From the NCBI GenBank assembly GCA_016946835.1, contig JACVTC010000085.1, forward strand, positions 600,001-664,000: a DNA stretch of 64,000 nucleotides. Direction: 5' to 3'. Shown one piece after another: positions 25,634 through 36,515 of the stretch. Source of the DNA: Neocallimastix lanati (nom. inval.) (Eukaryota > Neocallimastigomycota > Neocallimastigomycetes > Neocallimastigales > Neocallimastigaceae). The position numbers and the translations under genes are program-made. The stretch's first letter is position 1. Every line of letters starts with the position of its first letter. The notes beneath the pieces are model-generated. The model saw nothing but the letters and a program-made list of their open reading frames with translations, searched no databases and was not told where the DNA came from.

Positions 25634-25658
25634 AATCCATTAATGGATTAAGATCCGC
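25634..25658. promoter_or_regulatory. Palindromic element upstream of DUF3737 copy 2
   Basis: AATCCATTAATGGATT overlapping TGGATTAAGATCCGC (25644-25658), identical to the unit 1 element; the inverted partner lies at 26860-26874. Confidence 0.5.
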
Positions 25659-26466
25659 AAAAAAAATGTGAATATAATTAATGTAAAATATACATTATAT
25701 ATTAGTTTATACAATAAAATAAAATACTATAAAGATAAGGTAAAAAGAAGAAATAAAAAGAAAAGTATTTAATTAAAAAATATAAATTATTTCAATTAAA
25801 TACTTAAAATTATGTCATGATTACTCATTATATGCATAAAAATCTATTAAATTCACATTAAAGTTAACATGTTTAAAAATCAATATATTATTATTTTAAT
25901 TTGTTTCAAATTTTACATGTAAAAAGATATTTCTTTATTAATATTTTTAAATAATTAAAATATATTCGATTAACATTTTTAAATATTTAAATAGATAATC
26001 TTTAAACATAATTTTATATATATTAAATTATATGTATATTTTATTTAATATTTAATAAAAAGATATATATATTTTATTTAATATTAATATAGAGCTTTGT
26101 TGGGTTGTTAATATGTATTTAAAAGGAAATCAATTGTATATAAATAAAAATAACTTTCTTGATAGGATAAATTTTTAATCAATGTAATTTATTATATATA
26201 TATATATTTTATGTTATTAAGTTTCAGAATATACTAGTTATTAATATTTATTAATTATTGGAAAAATAGTGATTAATCCATCCAAATAATAAAATATATA
26301 TATTTATATTTTAATAGTTGAGTAAGGAATTTCTTTTGAGACTTGAATTATAATTACAATAATTTAATATGAATTAATTTAAATAAAAATAAAATATATA
26401 AATTCATATATAAAAGGATTTCATTTAATTATATATATATATATAAAAATTGATATTTAATTTAAA

Positions 26467-26548
26467 GCTATAAACATCACTTTTATTTTCATGTAGTGCT
26501 TCTTCTATATTCATATTTGAAAATATTAAAAAAATTTTAAACTTATAA
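26467..26548. other. Micro-inverted block, unit 2 orientation
   Basis: Reverse complement of the unit 1 block at 21921-21996, with a few small indels. The flanking sequence on both sides stays collinear between units, so only this block flipped after or during duplication. Confidence 0.75.
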
Positions 26549-26859
26549 TTTAAATTATCTTTTAGAAAACTATATATTACTTTTTCATTGATTATGCAAT
26601 AATAGAACGAGAGAAAATAAAAATGAAATAAAAGAATAAAAATAATGGAAATTATTTAATTATTAATTAGTTAATCATAATATATAAAAATTAAATATAT
26701 TTGATTATGTTTAATTTAATCAGAGATCTATTTAACTAAATTTAGCAATATATAAATTTATATTTCATTTTTATATCAAATAGATATCTATATTTAAAAT
26801 TAATAAATAAAATCAACCAATCAAAAGATTGAAATAAAATTATATTAATTGTTTAATAT

Positions 26860-26874
26860 GCGGATTTTAATCCA
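26860..26874. promoter_or_regulatory. Inverted partner element GCGGATTTTAATCCA
   Basis: Reverse complement of TGGATTAAAATCCGC, about 1.2 kb from the facing element at 25644-25658. Confidence 0.5.
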
Positions 26875-27172
26875 CTTTTAATGGATACCTTTCTTTCGGA
26901 TTTATAGGTAGACTTAACCTTTTTAAACTACTTATTAATAGTACATAATCTCATTCTATATTTAGATTACAGGATATAATTTATATTTTTATATTTTTTA
27001 TATTTAATTTTTTTTTTTTTTTTTTTTTAAATATTTTTATTATTTAAAATTTGGAATAAAATATTTTAAAATATATGTAATAAAAAAAGGAAAATTTTGT
27101 ATGTTTATTACAATAAATTTTGTTATTACTATATATATGATATATTATAACAAAAAAAAAAAAAAACCTTTT

Positions 27173-27205
<33 letters not shown>

Positions 27206-27707
27206 GTTATTTATTAAATTATATAAAAATAAATTTTTATGAAATTTAATAAATAACTTATTAATGTTTTTAACAAATATTTATTTTAAATTAATTATTG
27301 TTTATATAAAACAATAAAATCAAAAAAAAAACAAACCAAAAAAAATGTGAAAAATATTTAATAGAAAATTTTTATTAATTCATTTATTTTTTATTTTATT
27401 TTATTTTATTTTATTTTTATCATTTTTATCTTTTAAGTTATTAAAATTTATTTGATAATTACTTGTTTATAATTTTCATATTTATTATATTTATTACATA
27501 TATTTTAAAAATTTTTTTATTTTTTTTTTATATTTTTTATTTTTTTATTTTTTAATTTTTAATTTTTAATTTTTTTTAGTTTTAATATAAAGATAGTTTA
27601 TAACTTGAAATATTTCATTTTCATTTTTAATTTTAAATTTTTAATTTTTTATTACTATAATCTTTTTTTTTTTTTATTATTTTTTCTCTTTCATCTTTTA
27701 TTCTTTT

Positions 27708-27738
<31 letters not shown>

Positions 27739-27918
27739 ATATAATAATAATAATAATAATTTTTTATTTTTTAATTTGCTATTATTATATTAAAAGTTTA
27801 TTTATTATTTAGTTATAATTACTATATTATTATAAATGAATTAATTTATAAATTAACTTTCGTTTTATTTCCCTCTATTTTATTTATTTTTTTTATTATT
27901 ATTATTTTATATATTATA

Positions 27919-28110
27919 ATGAAGTATTTATTGTTGATATGGTGAAGTAGGAGATTGGTTGGGAGAATATAAATGATGTTGGTAAGTCATAGTTTTGAGG
28001 GCTAGAACTAGGAGTATAGAATGGTTGTAAAATACGGATTATACATACAGTTGTTGATTAGGAGTAGATGGTGGTTGTTGGTAAGTTATTGTTGATGGTG
28101 ATATAATATA
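27919..28110 (-). pseudogene. Pro/Gln/Ser/Tyr-rich coding fossil, unit 2
   Basis: Counterpart of the fossil at 23341-23530. It shares that copy's frameshifts and has one further inserted base (TTTTAC versus TTTAC on the minus strand), consistent with continued decay after duplication. It ends in the same SPNQSPTSPYQQ plus stop. Confidence 0.55.
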
Positions 28111-28763
28111 ATACTGTAAATATGAAAAATTGTTTTTTTATCTATTACATTTAATTATAAATTGTCTGAAAAATATTTTTAAAATTTTCTTTCTCGTTTT
28201 TTTTTTTTTTTTTTTTTTTTTTTTCAATGTTGATTAGAACTTAAACTTAAAATTAATAAAATTAATGCAGCTTTTTATTTTAAGTATTAACATTTAAATA
28301 TTTCATGGAATTTAAATTAAATATAATATCTATTATCAATATTAAAGTTAATAATTATAATTAATTTTAAATGTATACTTATGTTCTTAAATAATGATAT
28401 TAGTATACTTTATGACTTTTTCTAAATACACAAAATAAAATATAATATTTCAATATTTTTTTTTTATAATTTTTTTTATTTAATAATTTTAAAAATTTAT
28501 CTTTATATGGAATATACAATTAAAAGTATTAGATATGAAAAAACAAAAATAGTAAAAATTATTAATAGAAATAAATATATACATTATAATTACTAACGTA
28601 AATAATTAAATTTTTTTTTTTAAACTAAATAATTAATAAAATTTTTTTTTTAAAATTAAATAATTATTTATCTTTTAATTACTAATATTTAAATAATGAT
28701 AGTTTTTATTATATAAAGGGTATATATATATTTGATTTTTTTATATTAAATTTTTTTATATAT

Positions 28764-29693
28764 TTAATTAGATTCATTTCTAACAATAATCTTAGCATTG
28801 CTTTCCATAATAGAATCTTCAAGAATAATGTCTCCAACACTATCAACTGTAATACTTCCCGATTTGGGATTCTTAATAGATAAAACATGTCCATTAATAG
28901 TGGCGTCAACTTCTGAATATTCAAAACTCAAATCTGTTCCTTCCATACTACAATTTATCATCTTTAAATTCTTACAGTAGCAAAGAGGTTGAGTTCCAAT
29001 AATCTTACAATTAATTAATGTTAAACCTTCGGAGAACCAGGCTAAATATTCTCCTTTAAGTGTAGAATTTTTAACCGTGACATTCTTACTATGCCAAAAT
29101 GCATCTTTAGTATCAAGATAGGAATTAGTAATTGTTAAATTTTCCATATATTGGAAGGAATATTTACCACTAAATCTTAAATTATTAATTTTAACATTAT
29201 TAGTGCCAAAAAGCATATATACTGAATTAATCGTACTATTATTAATTTCAATATCATTACATTTCCATCCAAATTCTTCTGAATTAATAGTACAATTATT
29301 TATCACTGTATTATGACATTCTCTTAAACATTTTACAGATTCCACCTTACAAGAATCAATATAACCATCATTAGCATACCAAATTGGAGCTCTTGTCTTT
29401 TCATCTAAATTAGAATTCATTAAAACATATTTTTGACTATGCCATAAAGGATATCTTAAAGAGAAATTACAGGAATCCACAATAACATTTCTTGATTCCT
29501 TTAAAGAAGATTCACCATCTCTTGGACCAGCGAAAGTACAATTCTTTATATGAGTATCTTTTACATTATAGAGAGCTCTTTCTTCATCATAAGTTTTATT
29601 TTCGATTACATTCATTGTTTTCAATTGAGGTTGTTGAACCTTGAAAATACCTTGAGCTTGTAAGTTTAAATTAGTTTGGGCGATTTCAATCAT
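28764..29693 (-). CDS. DUF3737-like right-handed beta-helix protein, copy 3
   Basis: An intact 309-codon frame from ATG 29693 with the same family signatures. Distinguishing residues include Thr in IAQTNLNL and Met in YVLMNSN. The upstream 200 bp resembles copies 1 and 2, then diverges into a shorter 2.3-kb spacer shared head-to-head with copy 4. An element TGGATTAAAATCCGC (30164-30178) again lies upstream. Confidence 0.85.
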   Translation of the reverse strand: MIEIAQTNLNLQAQGIFKVQQPQLKTMNVIENKTYDEERALYNVKDTHIKNCTFAGPRDGESSLKESRNVIVDSCNFSLRYPLWHSQKYVLMNSNLDEKTRAPIWYANDGYIDSCKVESVKCLRECHNTVINNCTINSEEFGWKCNDIEINNSTINSVYMLFGTNNVKINNLRFSGKYSFQYMENLTITNSYLDTKDAFWHSKNVTVKNSTLKGEYLAWFSEGLTLINCKIIGTQPLCYCKNLKMINCSMEGTDLSFEYSEVDATINGHVLSIKNPKSGSITVDSVGDIILEDSIMESNAKIIVRNESN

Positions 29694-30163
29694 TTTTAAT
29701 AACTTTTTTTTTTATAATAAACTATGTATTATTATAACAAAATTTATTAAAAACTATATTTTTATTATAATTTAATATTATTTTATGTTTAAATAAATTT
29801 ATTAAATTTTGAAGAATGAATTTTAAATTTTTAAAGAAAAAATGAAGATATTTATATATTTTTTTTTTTTCAATGAAAAATAAATAAACAAATATTAAAA
29901 AAAAAAAAAAAAAAGTTATTTATTATTTAATATTATTTTTAAATTTTATAAAAAGATAAAAAAATTTTAAATGGATAAATTTAATTTATTATTATTCTAT
30001 ATTATTCTTCATTATTAATAATAAAAAAATTTTTTTTCTAAAAAAATAATTATGTATTGTAATTATAAATTTATAATTGACTACATATATTTATATATTA
30101 TTTATAATATATTGATTAATATATTATAAAATAAAATTAATAAGTCTATTGATAAGTCCGTAA

Positions 30164-30178
30164 TGGATTAAAATCCGC
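30164..30178. promoter_or_regulatory. Palindromic element upstream of DUF3737 copy 3
   Basis: TGGATTAAAATCCGC, matching the consensus found upstream of copies 1 and 2. It is preceded by GTCCGTAA rather than by the full 16-bp palindrome. Confidence 0.45.
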
Positions 30179-31295
30179 AAAATTCCAATCAGTAATAAAA
30201 TAAATAAACTATTATTTCTATCGTCTAATAGAAGAAATAAGAAGAACATTTATATAAAAATTCTTAATTATGATAATCATTGCTCATTATGAAGCTCTCA
30301 ATTAAAAATTTAGTATATATAAAGTTATAAAATATAATCATAATTTTTCCATGATTACTCATACATATTAATTCATCTTTATTTAAGATATTCACAATTA
30401 ATTCTTATATTAAAGTAATAATAATATAATTATAATTTATGGTTCTTTTAATTAATTTCGTCTCAAAATTAATCCTTTGATATAAAGAAATATCTTTTTA
30501 TATTTTTTTTCTTATTATCTAATAAAAATAAAAAAAGATATTTCTTTATTTATGTACTCAATAAATGGAATATATTTATTTATATTTTTAAATAATTTAA
30601 TAAATAATCTTCACTTATATTTGAATATATTGTATTATATATATAAAAATAATGCGCATATTATATATAATATAAATATGTTTGTATGTCAATATAAAAT
30701 AAAATAAAAATAAAAATAAAAAAAAAAAAATGGATATCAATATAATATATATTTAATATTATTATATTGAAGTTATTATTATATATTACATGAAAATATA
30801 TAAAAATTATCATAAATAAGGCGAACTTCTCTAAGTGGGGTATTTAGTTAGTCATTATAACTTATATAATAAAGATTTCTTCATTTAGTTAAAACATATA
30901 CTAATTGTTAATATATATAAAAATTATTACGTATTTAAGAATTTCTTCAATTACATATAAAATTCAATATAAGTATTATATTGATATCTATTAAAATAGT
31001 TAAATAAATAAACTTTATATATTATATTAAAATTGTTTGAATAATAACCACTATTAAAATATAGATCAAATATTTATATTTTTAATAATTTTCATAATAA
31101 TTTCTTTGTATTAGAAAAATTAAAAATATTTTCAATGTAATATAATTTTAAAGTATAATTGGATTAATATATATATATTTTTTTTAATTATTTTTTATAC
31201 ATATTAATCATTTTTTTAATAATGGATTTTATATACATAATTAGTCTTAAATTATAAAATATAAAAATAATATACTATATTTAATTTGGTAAAAT

Positions 31296-31560
31296 AATGG
31301 AAAATATATTACTTTTTTTTTTATAAAATTTTAATAATTGATATACAAATATTATAAGTTAATGGAAAATATATTACTTTTTTTTTATAAAATTTTAATA
31401 ATTGATATATAAATATTATAAGTTCATGGAAAATATATTATTTTTTTTTTTTTTATAAAATTTTAATAATTGATATACAAATATTATAAGTTAATGGAAA
31501 ATATATTACTTTTTTTTTATAAAATTTTAATAATTGATATACAAATATTATATTTATTTT
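31296..31560. repeat. 65-bp tandem repeat, four units
   Basis: A unit beginning AATGGAAAATATATTACTTT and ending in ATTATAAGTT is repeated four times at 63-68-bp spacing. Length variation is confined to the internal poly-T run; the last unit ends differently. Confidence 0.9.
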
Positions 31561-31652
31561 AGTCATATAAAACATAGAGTATATTTTTATAACAAGCAAA
31601 ATCAACCAATCAAAAAGTTAATTTAAAATTTACCATATATTAATTTCAATAT

Positions 31653-31668
31653 GCGGGATTATAATCCA
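31653..31668. promoter_or_regulatory. Inverted partner element upstream of DUF3737 copy 4
   Basis: GCGGGATTATAATCCA has one extra G relative to the element at 22339-22353. Preceding sequence (AATCAACCAATCAAAA about 50-65 bp upstream) is also shared with the unit 2 spacer near 26810. Confidence 0.45.
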
Positions 31669-32003
31669 CCCTCAATGATTACTAATTTTTTTTTTTTTTT
31701 TTTTTATATTTATAAAATAATTTTAACTTTTTAAAACTATTTATTCAAATTAATAAATTTCAATCTATATTTAGCTTTTTATATACAAATTAATTTTATT
31801 GAAATTAAAAAAAAAAATATAAATATCTTCATTTTTTCTTAAAAATTTAAAATTTATTCTTGGAAGTTTAATAAATTTATTTAAATATTATTTATATTAA
31901 TAAGAGAATTAAGTATATAAACAACAAAAATTAAAATTATTTTTTTTTTAAAGAATATATAATATAATTATAAAAATATAAAAAAAAAAAAAAATTAACA
32001 AAA

Positions 32004-32933
32004 ATGATTGAAATTGCTCAAAATAATTTAAATTTACAAGCCCAAGGTATTTTCAAGGTTCAACAACCTCAATTGAAAACAATGAATGTGATTGAAAATG
32101 AAACATATGATGAAGAAAGAGCTCTCTATAATGTAAAAGATACTCATATAAAGAATTGTACTTTCGCTGGTCCAAGAGATGGTGAATCTTCTTTAAAGGA
32201 ATCAAGAAATGTTATTGTGGATTCCTGTAATTTCTCTTTAAGATATCCTTTATGGCATAGTCAAAAATATGTTTTAGTGAATTCTAATTTAGATGAAAAG
32301 ACAAGAGCACCAATTTGGTATGCTAATGATGGTTATATTGATTCTTGTAAGGTGGAATCTGTAAAATGTTTAAGAGAATGCCATAATACAGTAATTAATA
32401 ATTGTACTATTAATTCAGAAGAATTTGGATGGAAATGTAATGATATTGAAATTAATAATAGTACTATTAATTCAGTGTATATGCTTTTTGGCACTAATAA
32501 TGTTAAAATTAATAATTTAAGATTCAGTGGAAAATATTCCTTCCAATATATGGAAAATTTAACTATTACTAATTCCTATCTAGATACTAAAGATGCATTC
32601 TGGCATAGTAAGAATGTCACAGTTAAGAATTCTACACTTAAAGGAGAATATTTAGCGTGGTTCTCTGAAGGTTTAACGTTAATAAATTGTAAGATTATTG
32701 GAACTCAACCTCTTTGCTACTGTAAGAATTTAAAGATGATAAATTGTAGTATGGAAGGAACAGATTTGAGTTTTGAATATTCAGAAGTTGAAGCGACTAT
32801 TAATGGACATGTTTTATCTATTAAGAATCCCAAGTCGGGAAGTATTACAGTTGATAGTGTTGGAGACATTATTCTTGAAGATTCTATTATGGAAAGCAAT
32901 GCCAAAATTATTGTTAGAAATGAATCTAATTAA
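32004..32933 (+). CDS. DUF3737-like right-handed beta-helix protein, copy 4 (inverted)
   Basis: An intact 309-codon frame on the plus strand, ATG 32004 in an A-rich leader. The protein is nearly identical to copies 1-3; distinguishing residues are Glu in IENETYDEE and Glu in VEATING. Its 3' flank (to about 33120) is the inverted counterpart of the flanks of copies 2 and 3 (includes ACGTTAGTAATTATAATGTA), so the inversion carried gene and flank together. Cytosolic, function unknown. Confidence 0.85.
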   Translation: MIEIAQNNLNLQAQGIFKVQQPQLKTMNVIENETYDEERALYNVKDTHIKNCTFAGPRDGESSLKESRNVIVDSCNFSLRYPLWHSQKYVLVNSNLDEKTRAPIWYANDGYIDSCKVESVKCLRECHNTVINNCTINSEEFGWKCNDIEINNSTINSVYMLFGTNNVKINNLRFSGKYSFQYMENLTITNSYLDTKDAFWHSKNVTVKNSTLKGEYLAWFSEGLTLINCKIIGTQPLCYCKNLKMINCSMEGTDLSFEYSEVEATINGHVLSIKNPKSGSITVDSVGDIILEDSIMESNAKIIVRNESN

Positions 32934-33950
32934 ATATATAAAAAATAATTTAATATAAACAAGCCAAATATCTATACCCTTTAAAAAACTATCATTATTT
33001 AAATATAAGTAATTAAAAATAATTAATTATTTAGTTAAAAAAAAATATATTTCTTAAAAAATTTATTTATTTACGTTAGTAATTATAATGTATATATTTA
33101 TTTCTATTAATAGTTATTTTAATTATTTTTTTGTTTTTTTTTTATTTTTATTTATTATAAATATTTTATTTGTATCTTCATTTTATAATAAATATTTATA
33201 TAATAAAATAAAAATATAATAATTGTTATTTTTATTTTTTTTTTATTCTAAATATTTTATTTGTATCTTCATTTTATAATAAATATTTATATAATAAAAT
33301 AAAAATTTAATAAAAAATATTAATTGTAACATTACATATTATTTAGTGTGTATCTTAAAAACCATTAAATATAAATGTGAATTTGGAATTATTATAATTA
33401 TAATTTTAATATTATTAATAGATATAATATTTTATTTCAAATTAAATAGAATTAACAAATATCTAAATTTTAATATTATTAATAGATATAATATTTTATT
33501 TCAAATTAAATAGAATTAACAAATATCTAAATTTTAATATTATTAATAGATATAATATTTTATTTCAAATTAAATAGAATTAACAAATATCTAAATTTTA
33601 ATATTACATTCATAATACATTAAAAATTATATTTAAATGTAAAAATAGACAAAAAAGAGAAAGTGTATATATATTTTATAATACAAATAAAAATAATTGA
33701 AATTTACATAGTCAATAACTATAGTGAAAATAATAATATTTAAATATTATTACATTTCTATTTAAATACTATTATTTTATTACATTATTATATTATTTAA
33801 ATATATTTATTATTTATTAAAGTTTTTAATTATGAATAGATTTACATATATTAACAAAAAAAAAAAAAAATGATAAAAGAATATTGTAATATTATTATAA
33901 TTATTATATAAAAAGTTTAATCTAATACTATTAAAAATTTGTAAAATTTT
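32934..33950. other. AT-rich spacer with two tandem repeats
   Basis: No gene. The first 190 bp are the conserved DUF3737 3' flank. A two-unit repeat (about 33158-33310, unit about 88 bp) and a three-unit 64-bp repeat (33421-33606) follow. Confidence 0.7.
33421..33606. repeat. 64-bp tandem repeat, three units
   Basis: GATATAATATTTTATTTCAA starts at 33421, 33485 and 33549, with essentially identical units. Confidence 0.92.
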
Positions 33951-34420
33951 ATTACGTGGTACCGAGTGTATAACTTCCTTCATAGTGGAAGAAATGCAGA
34001 AGTTATTGATTTAGATTTTTAAAAAAAGAAAAAAAAGGAATACTTCGTTTAATAATCGAATCATTTCTAGTGATTATTCCTAAAACACCATTCATGGGTG
34101 TAATCTGTGGCTCTCATTTTACAGAAATTATGCCTAAGGCTAGTACCTTAACAAAGATTACTATTCCTGACGGTATAAGTGCAAACCAACCAGGAGCTAA
34201 TGTTCCTGTCTTTCCGAAAATTTTCATCGTTGATGCTCTAAATGCAGTTAGGACAGATCATCAAGGGCCAATACCTTTGAAGAAGAAGAAGAAGAAGAAG
34301 AAGAAGAAGAAGAAGACCATAATTTCCTTCAGATTGTCCATTCAAACCCTAATCCAGAATAAGAATTTCTTTGAACAGAAATCTTATAACCTGGAGGTAA
34401 GGTTCATTGCATATAAACTT
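33950..34420. pseudogene. Unidentified coding-like relic with (AAG)n expansion
   Basis: A GC-richer island. On the plus strand a frame without ATG (starts GTG, about 34070) includes TPFMGVICGSHFTEIMP and PGANVPVFPKIFIVDALNAV, then runs into an (AAG)n tract (34277-34315) read as Lys. On the minus strand an overlapping frame is also open for about 70 codons. Neither matches a family I recognise, and the true strand is unclear. Confidence 0.35.
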
Positions 34421-35475
34421 TTTCCTGAATTTATTTATACACACTTTATTTTAAATATTACTTTTATTTCACATTTCTATTTAAAAAATTATTATTTTTT
34501 TTTTTTAATTTGGACAAATAATTTATATATATATATATTAATTATATATATATATTTTAAGAAATATATATGTACTTAATAAATGATTAAAATAAATAAA
34601 GATAAATTTCATAATAATTGCGGAAATGATAAAAAAAAAAATGTAAAAATTTATTTATTATTTAAATATAATAATATCACTTATTATCATCTTTTTAAAT
34701 TATACAATTGAAAAATTTTAAAGATTTTAAAATTATATTTGAAATAAAAGCTTTTAAATTTTCAAATATCATGAATTAAAATATAATCTTAAATGAAATA
34801 TAACTATTTTTATTTATTTAATTTCATAATAAATACTTTTTTAAGTTATAAAAATCAATATTATTTTGAATAAATAATTTTCCACATATTTTATTCTAAT
34901 TCGTAATATTAAAAAATAAACTGAAAAAACGCTTTATATTTTATAATAACATTTTTTTTTATATTTTTATTTATATTTATATTTATATTTATATTTATAT
35001 TTATATTTATATTTATTTTTTTTTAATAGCTATTATCTATAATAGATTATTTTAAATATTTCTTTATCAAAATAATTTTATTTATTAAAATTTAAAATAT
35101 ATATATATTATTGAAATATAAATAAATTATTAGCTGTCCTTAATTTTAAATAATTTTAAATAGTTTTTATAAAAAAAAAAAAAGTGTTAAAAAAAAAAAA
35201 AAAAAAAAACAATAAAAAAAAAAAAGGTATCAAATATTATTTTTAATAAATTATTTTAAATTTGATAAAATTTAAAAAATAAATTAAATTAAATTTTAAA
35301 TAATTTTTATATAAATTCTATTTTTTTTTTTTTTTTTTTTTTTTTCTATCAATTATTAAGTTTATCTAAATAAAAAAATATTATTGGTATATGAATTTTA
35401 TATATAATTAGGGATATACTTTAAATTGATATATATATATAAAAAAAAAGAAAAAGAAAAGATGATCATATAAAT
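34421..35475. other. AT-rich intergenic stretch
   Basis: No gene. Contains an ATTTAT hexanucleotide array at about 34970-35015, poly-A near 35190-35225 and poly-T at about 35322-35345. Confidence 0.65.
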
Positions 35476-36171
35476 TTAATAATATTCATAATTATCAAAT
35501 AATTCAGCTCTTTTCCAATTTTTCGTCCAATGTTTGTCAGTTTGTACATGATTTGGTCTTACCCACTTACAAACACATTTTGGAAAATCTTCGGTTAAAA
35601 ATGAATCCCTTATTCTCATTACTATTCCTTCTTTGGTAGTACCGTATGCAGAAGGTGTTTTCATGGCTTCTTCAATAATTTTCTTCAAATGAGCCTCCGA
35701 TTGGATTTTTCCTTCATAGATGACTGGAACTGTTGGAATTTCTAATCTCTCTGATACCTTTTTAAGATCATCCCATGAATAAAATATAGAAGATTGAGGA
35801 TTTTCTTTTGATTTTCCAACAACACCAAATATATGGAAATAAGTATTTAATTTATCATAATGAATAGCATGTTCTCCATATAAATTTTCTCCAAAAATAG
35901 TTTCATCTGACCCTATTAAATGTTGTACTCTCCAAAATAAACCGTTAGATGGACTCCAAATATTTTTTGTCCATGGACTTCTAGTAACTTCACCATCACT
36001 ACGCGCAAAACAATTGTCTTTATCCATATGAATATTTTCACCGTCAAGTTTTTCGGTAATTACAACTTCTTTTCCTCTATAATTGTCAAACCATTTCTTC
36101 TTTGGAAGCATTTTATCATCATTAGTAGTTCCCGGTGAAAATGGTAAATGATATGTTCTTGGATACTTCAT
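35476..36171 (-). CDS. RNA ligase, Rnl2/phage-type nucleotidyltransferase family
   Basis: Intact intronless 231-codon frame, ATG 36171. It shows the ordered motifs of the covalent nucleotidyltransferase superfamily: motif I EKLDGEN (Lys41 as the AMP-accepting residue, Asp43, Gly44), ARSDG at 56-60, motif III GENLYGEHAIHY at 94-105, a FHIFGV strand at 112-117, motif IV KEGIVMRI (Glu181), and motif V KCVCKW (Lys198 and Lys202). The N-terminus KYPRTYHLPFSPG and the short length without a large C-terminal domain resemble bacterial and phage RNA ligases. Such enzymes activate 5'-phosphate RNA ends with ATP and seal nicks. No signal or targeting peptide is evident. Introns are absent, which fits acquisition from a bacterium or phage (inference). 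The neighbours give no functional clue. Confidence 0.88.
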   Translation of the reverse strand: MKYPRTYHLPFSPGTTNDDKMLPKKKWFDNYRGKEVVITEKLDGENIHMDKDNCFARSDGEVTRSPWTKNIWSPSNGLFWRVQHLIGSDETIFGENLYGEHAIHYDKLNTYFHIFGVVGKSKENPQSSIFYSWDDLKKVSERLEIPTVPVIYEGKIQSEAHLKKIIEEAMKTPSAYGTTKEGIVMRIRDSFLTEDFPKCVCKWVRPNHVQTDKHWTKNWKRAELFDNYEYY

Positions 36172-36484
36172 GATTTAATTTTTTTCTTCTTTTTAAAAAA
36201 AAAAAAAATACAAAAATACAAAAATATTACTTTTTTTTTTATTAAAATATTATTTACTTATATAATTATTTTTATATTTATTATTTATTTATTAATAATA
36301 ATAATAAATTTATTATTTTATATACACAAATAGATTTAAATAATTTAACTACAATAAAAAAAAAAAAAGCTTAAAGGAAATTTTTTTATTTATATATAAT
36401 TTTATTGAATTTGAGGAGTAGTAAATTTTCAATATTTAGATTATTTAATTTTTATATTACACAATTAAATTGAGGCGTAGTTAA

Positions 36485-36515
<31 letters not shown>

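Larger units (their letters stand above)
19601..28763. repeat. Two tandem units of about 4.6 kb (gene plus spacer)
   Basis: Stop-to-stop distance is 4572 bp between copies 1 and 2 and 4591 bp between copies 2 and 3. The spacer runs almost base for base from 20579 versus 25160 onward (same AAGCTTATTTAATAATATTA and GAATTCTAAATTATGAAG phrases), with small indels, so whole gene-plus-spacer units were duplicated in direct orientation. The third gene shares only about 200 bp of this upstream spacer before diverging. Confidence 0.9.
25103..28763. other. Spacer of tandem unit 2
   Basis: A near-copy of the unit 1 spacer. Palindromic elements occur at 25634-25658 and 26860-26874; the upstream degenerate element now reads ATCCGTA. 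It carries the inverted micro-block at 26467-26548 and the coding fossil at about 27919-28110. Poly-T tracts at about 27177-27204 and 28198-28224 are longer than in unit 1. No intact gene. Confidence 0.75.
29694..32003. other. Head-to-head spacer between DUF3737 copies 3 and 4
   Basis: 2.3 kb between divergent starts. It has a palindromic element at 30164-30178 near copy 3, an inverted partner at 31653-31668 near copy 4, and a 65-bp tandem repeat (31296-31560). No gene. The two elements sit about 485 and 335 bp upstream of the respective starts. Confidence 0.7.

Noticed and set aside
34070-34579. Plus-strand 169-codon frame as a real protein
   Set aside because: It lacks an ATG, half of it is poly-Lys and A/T simple sequence, and no family is recognisable; kept only as a relic.
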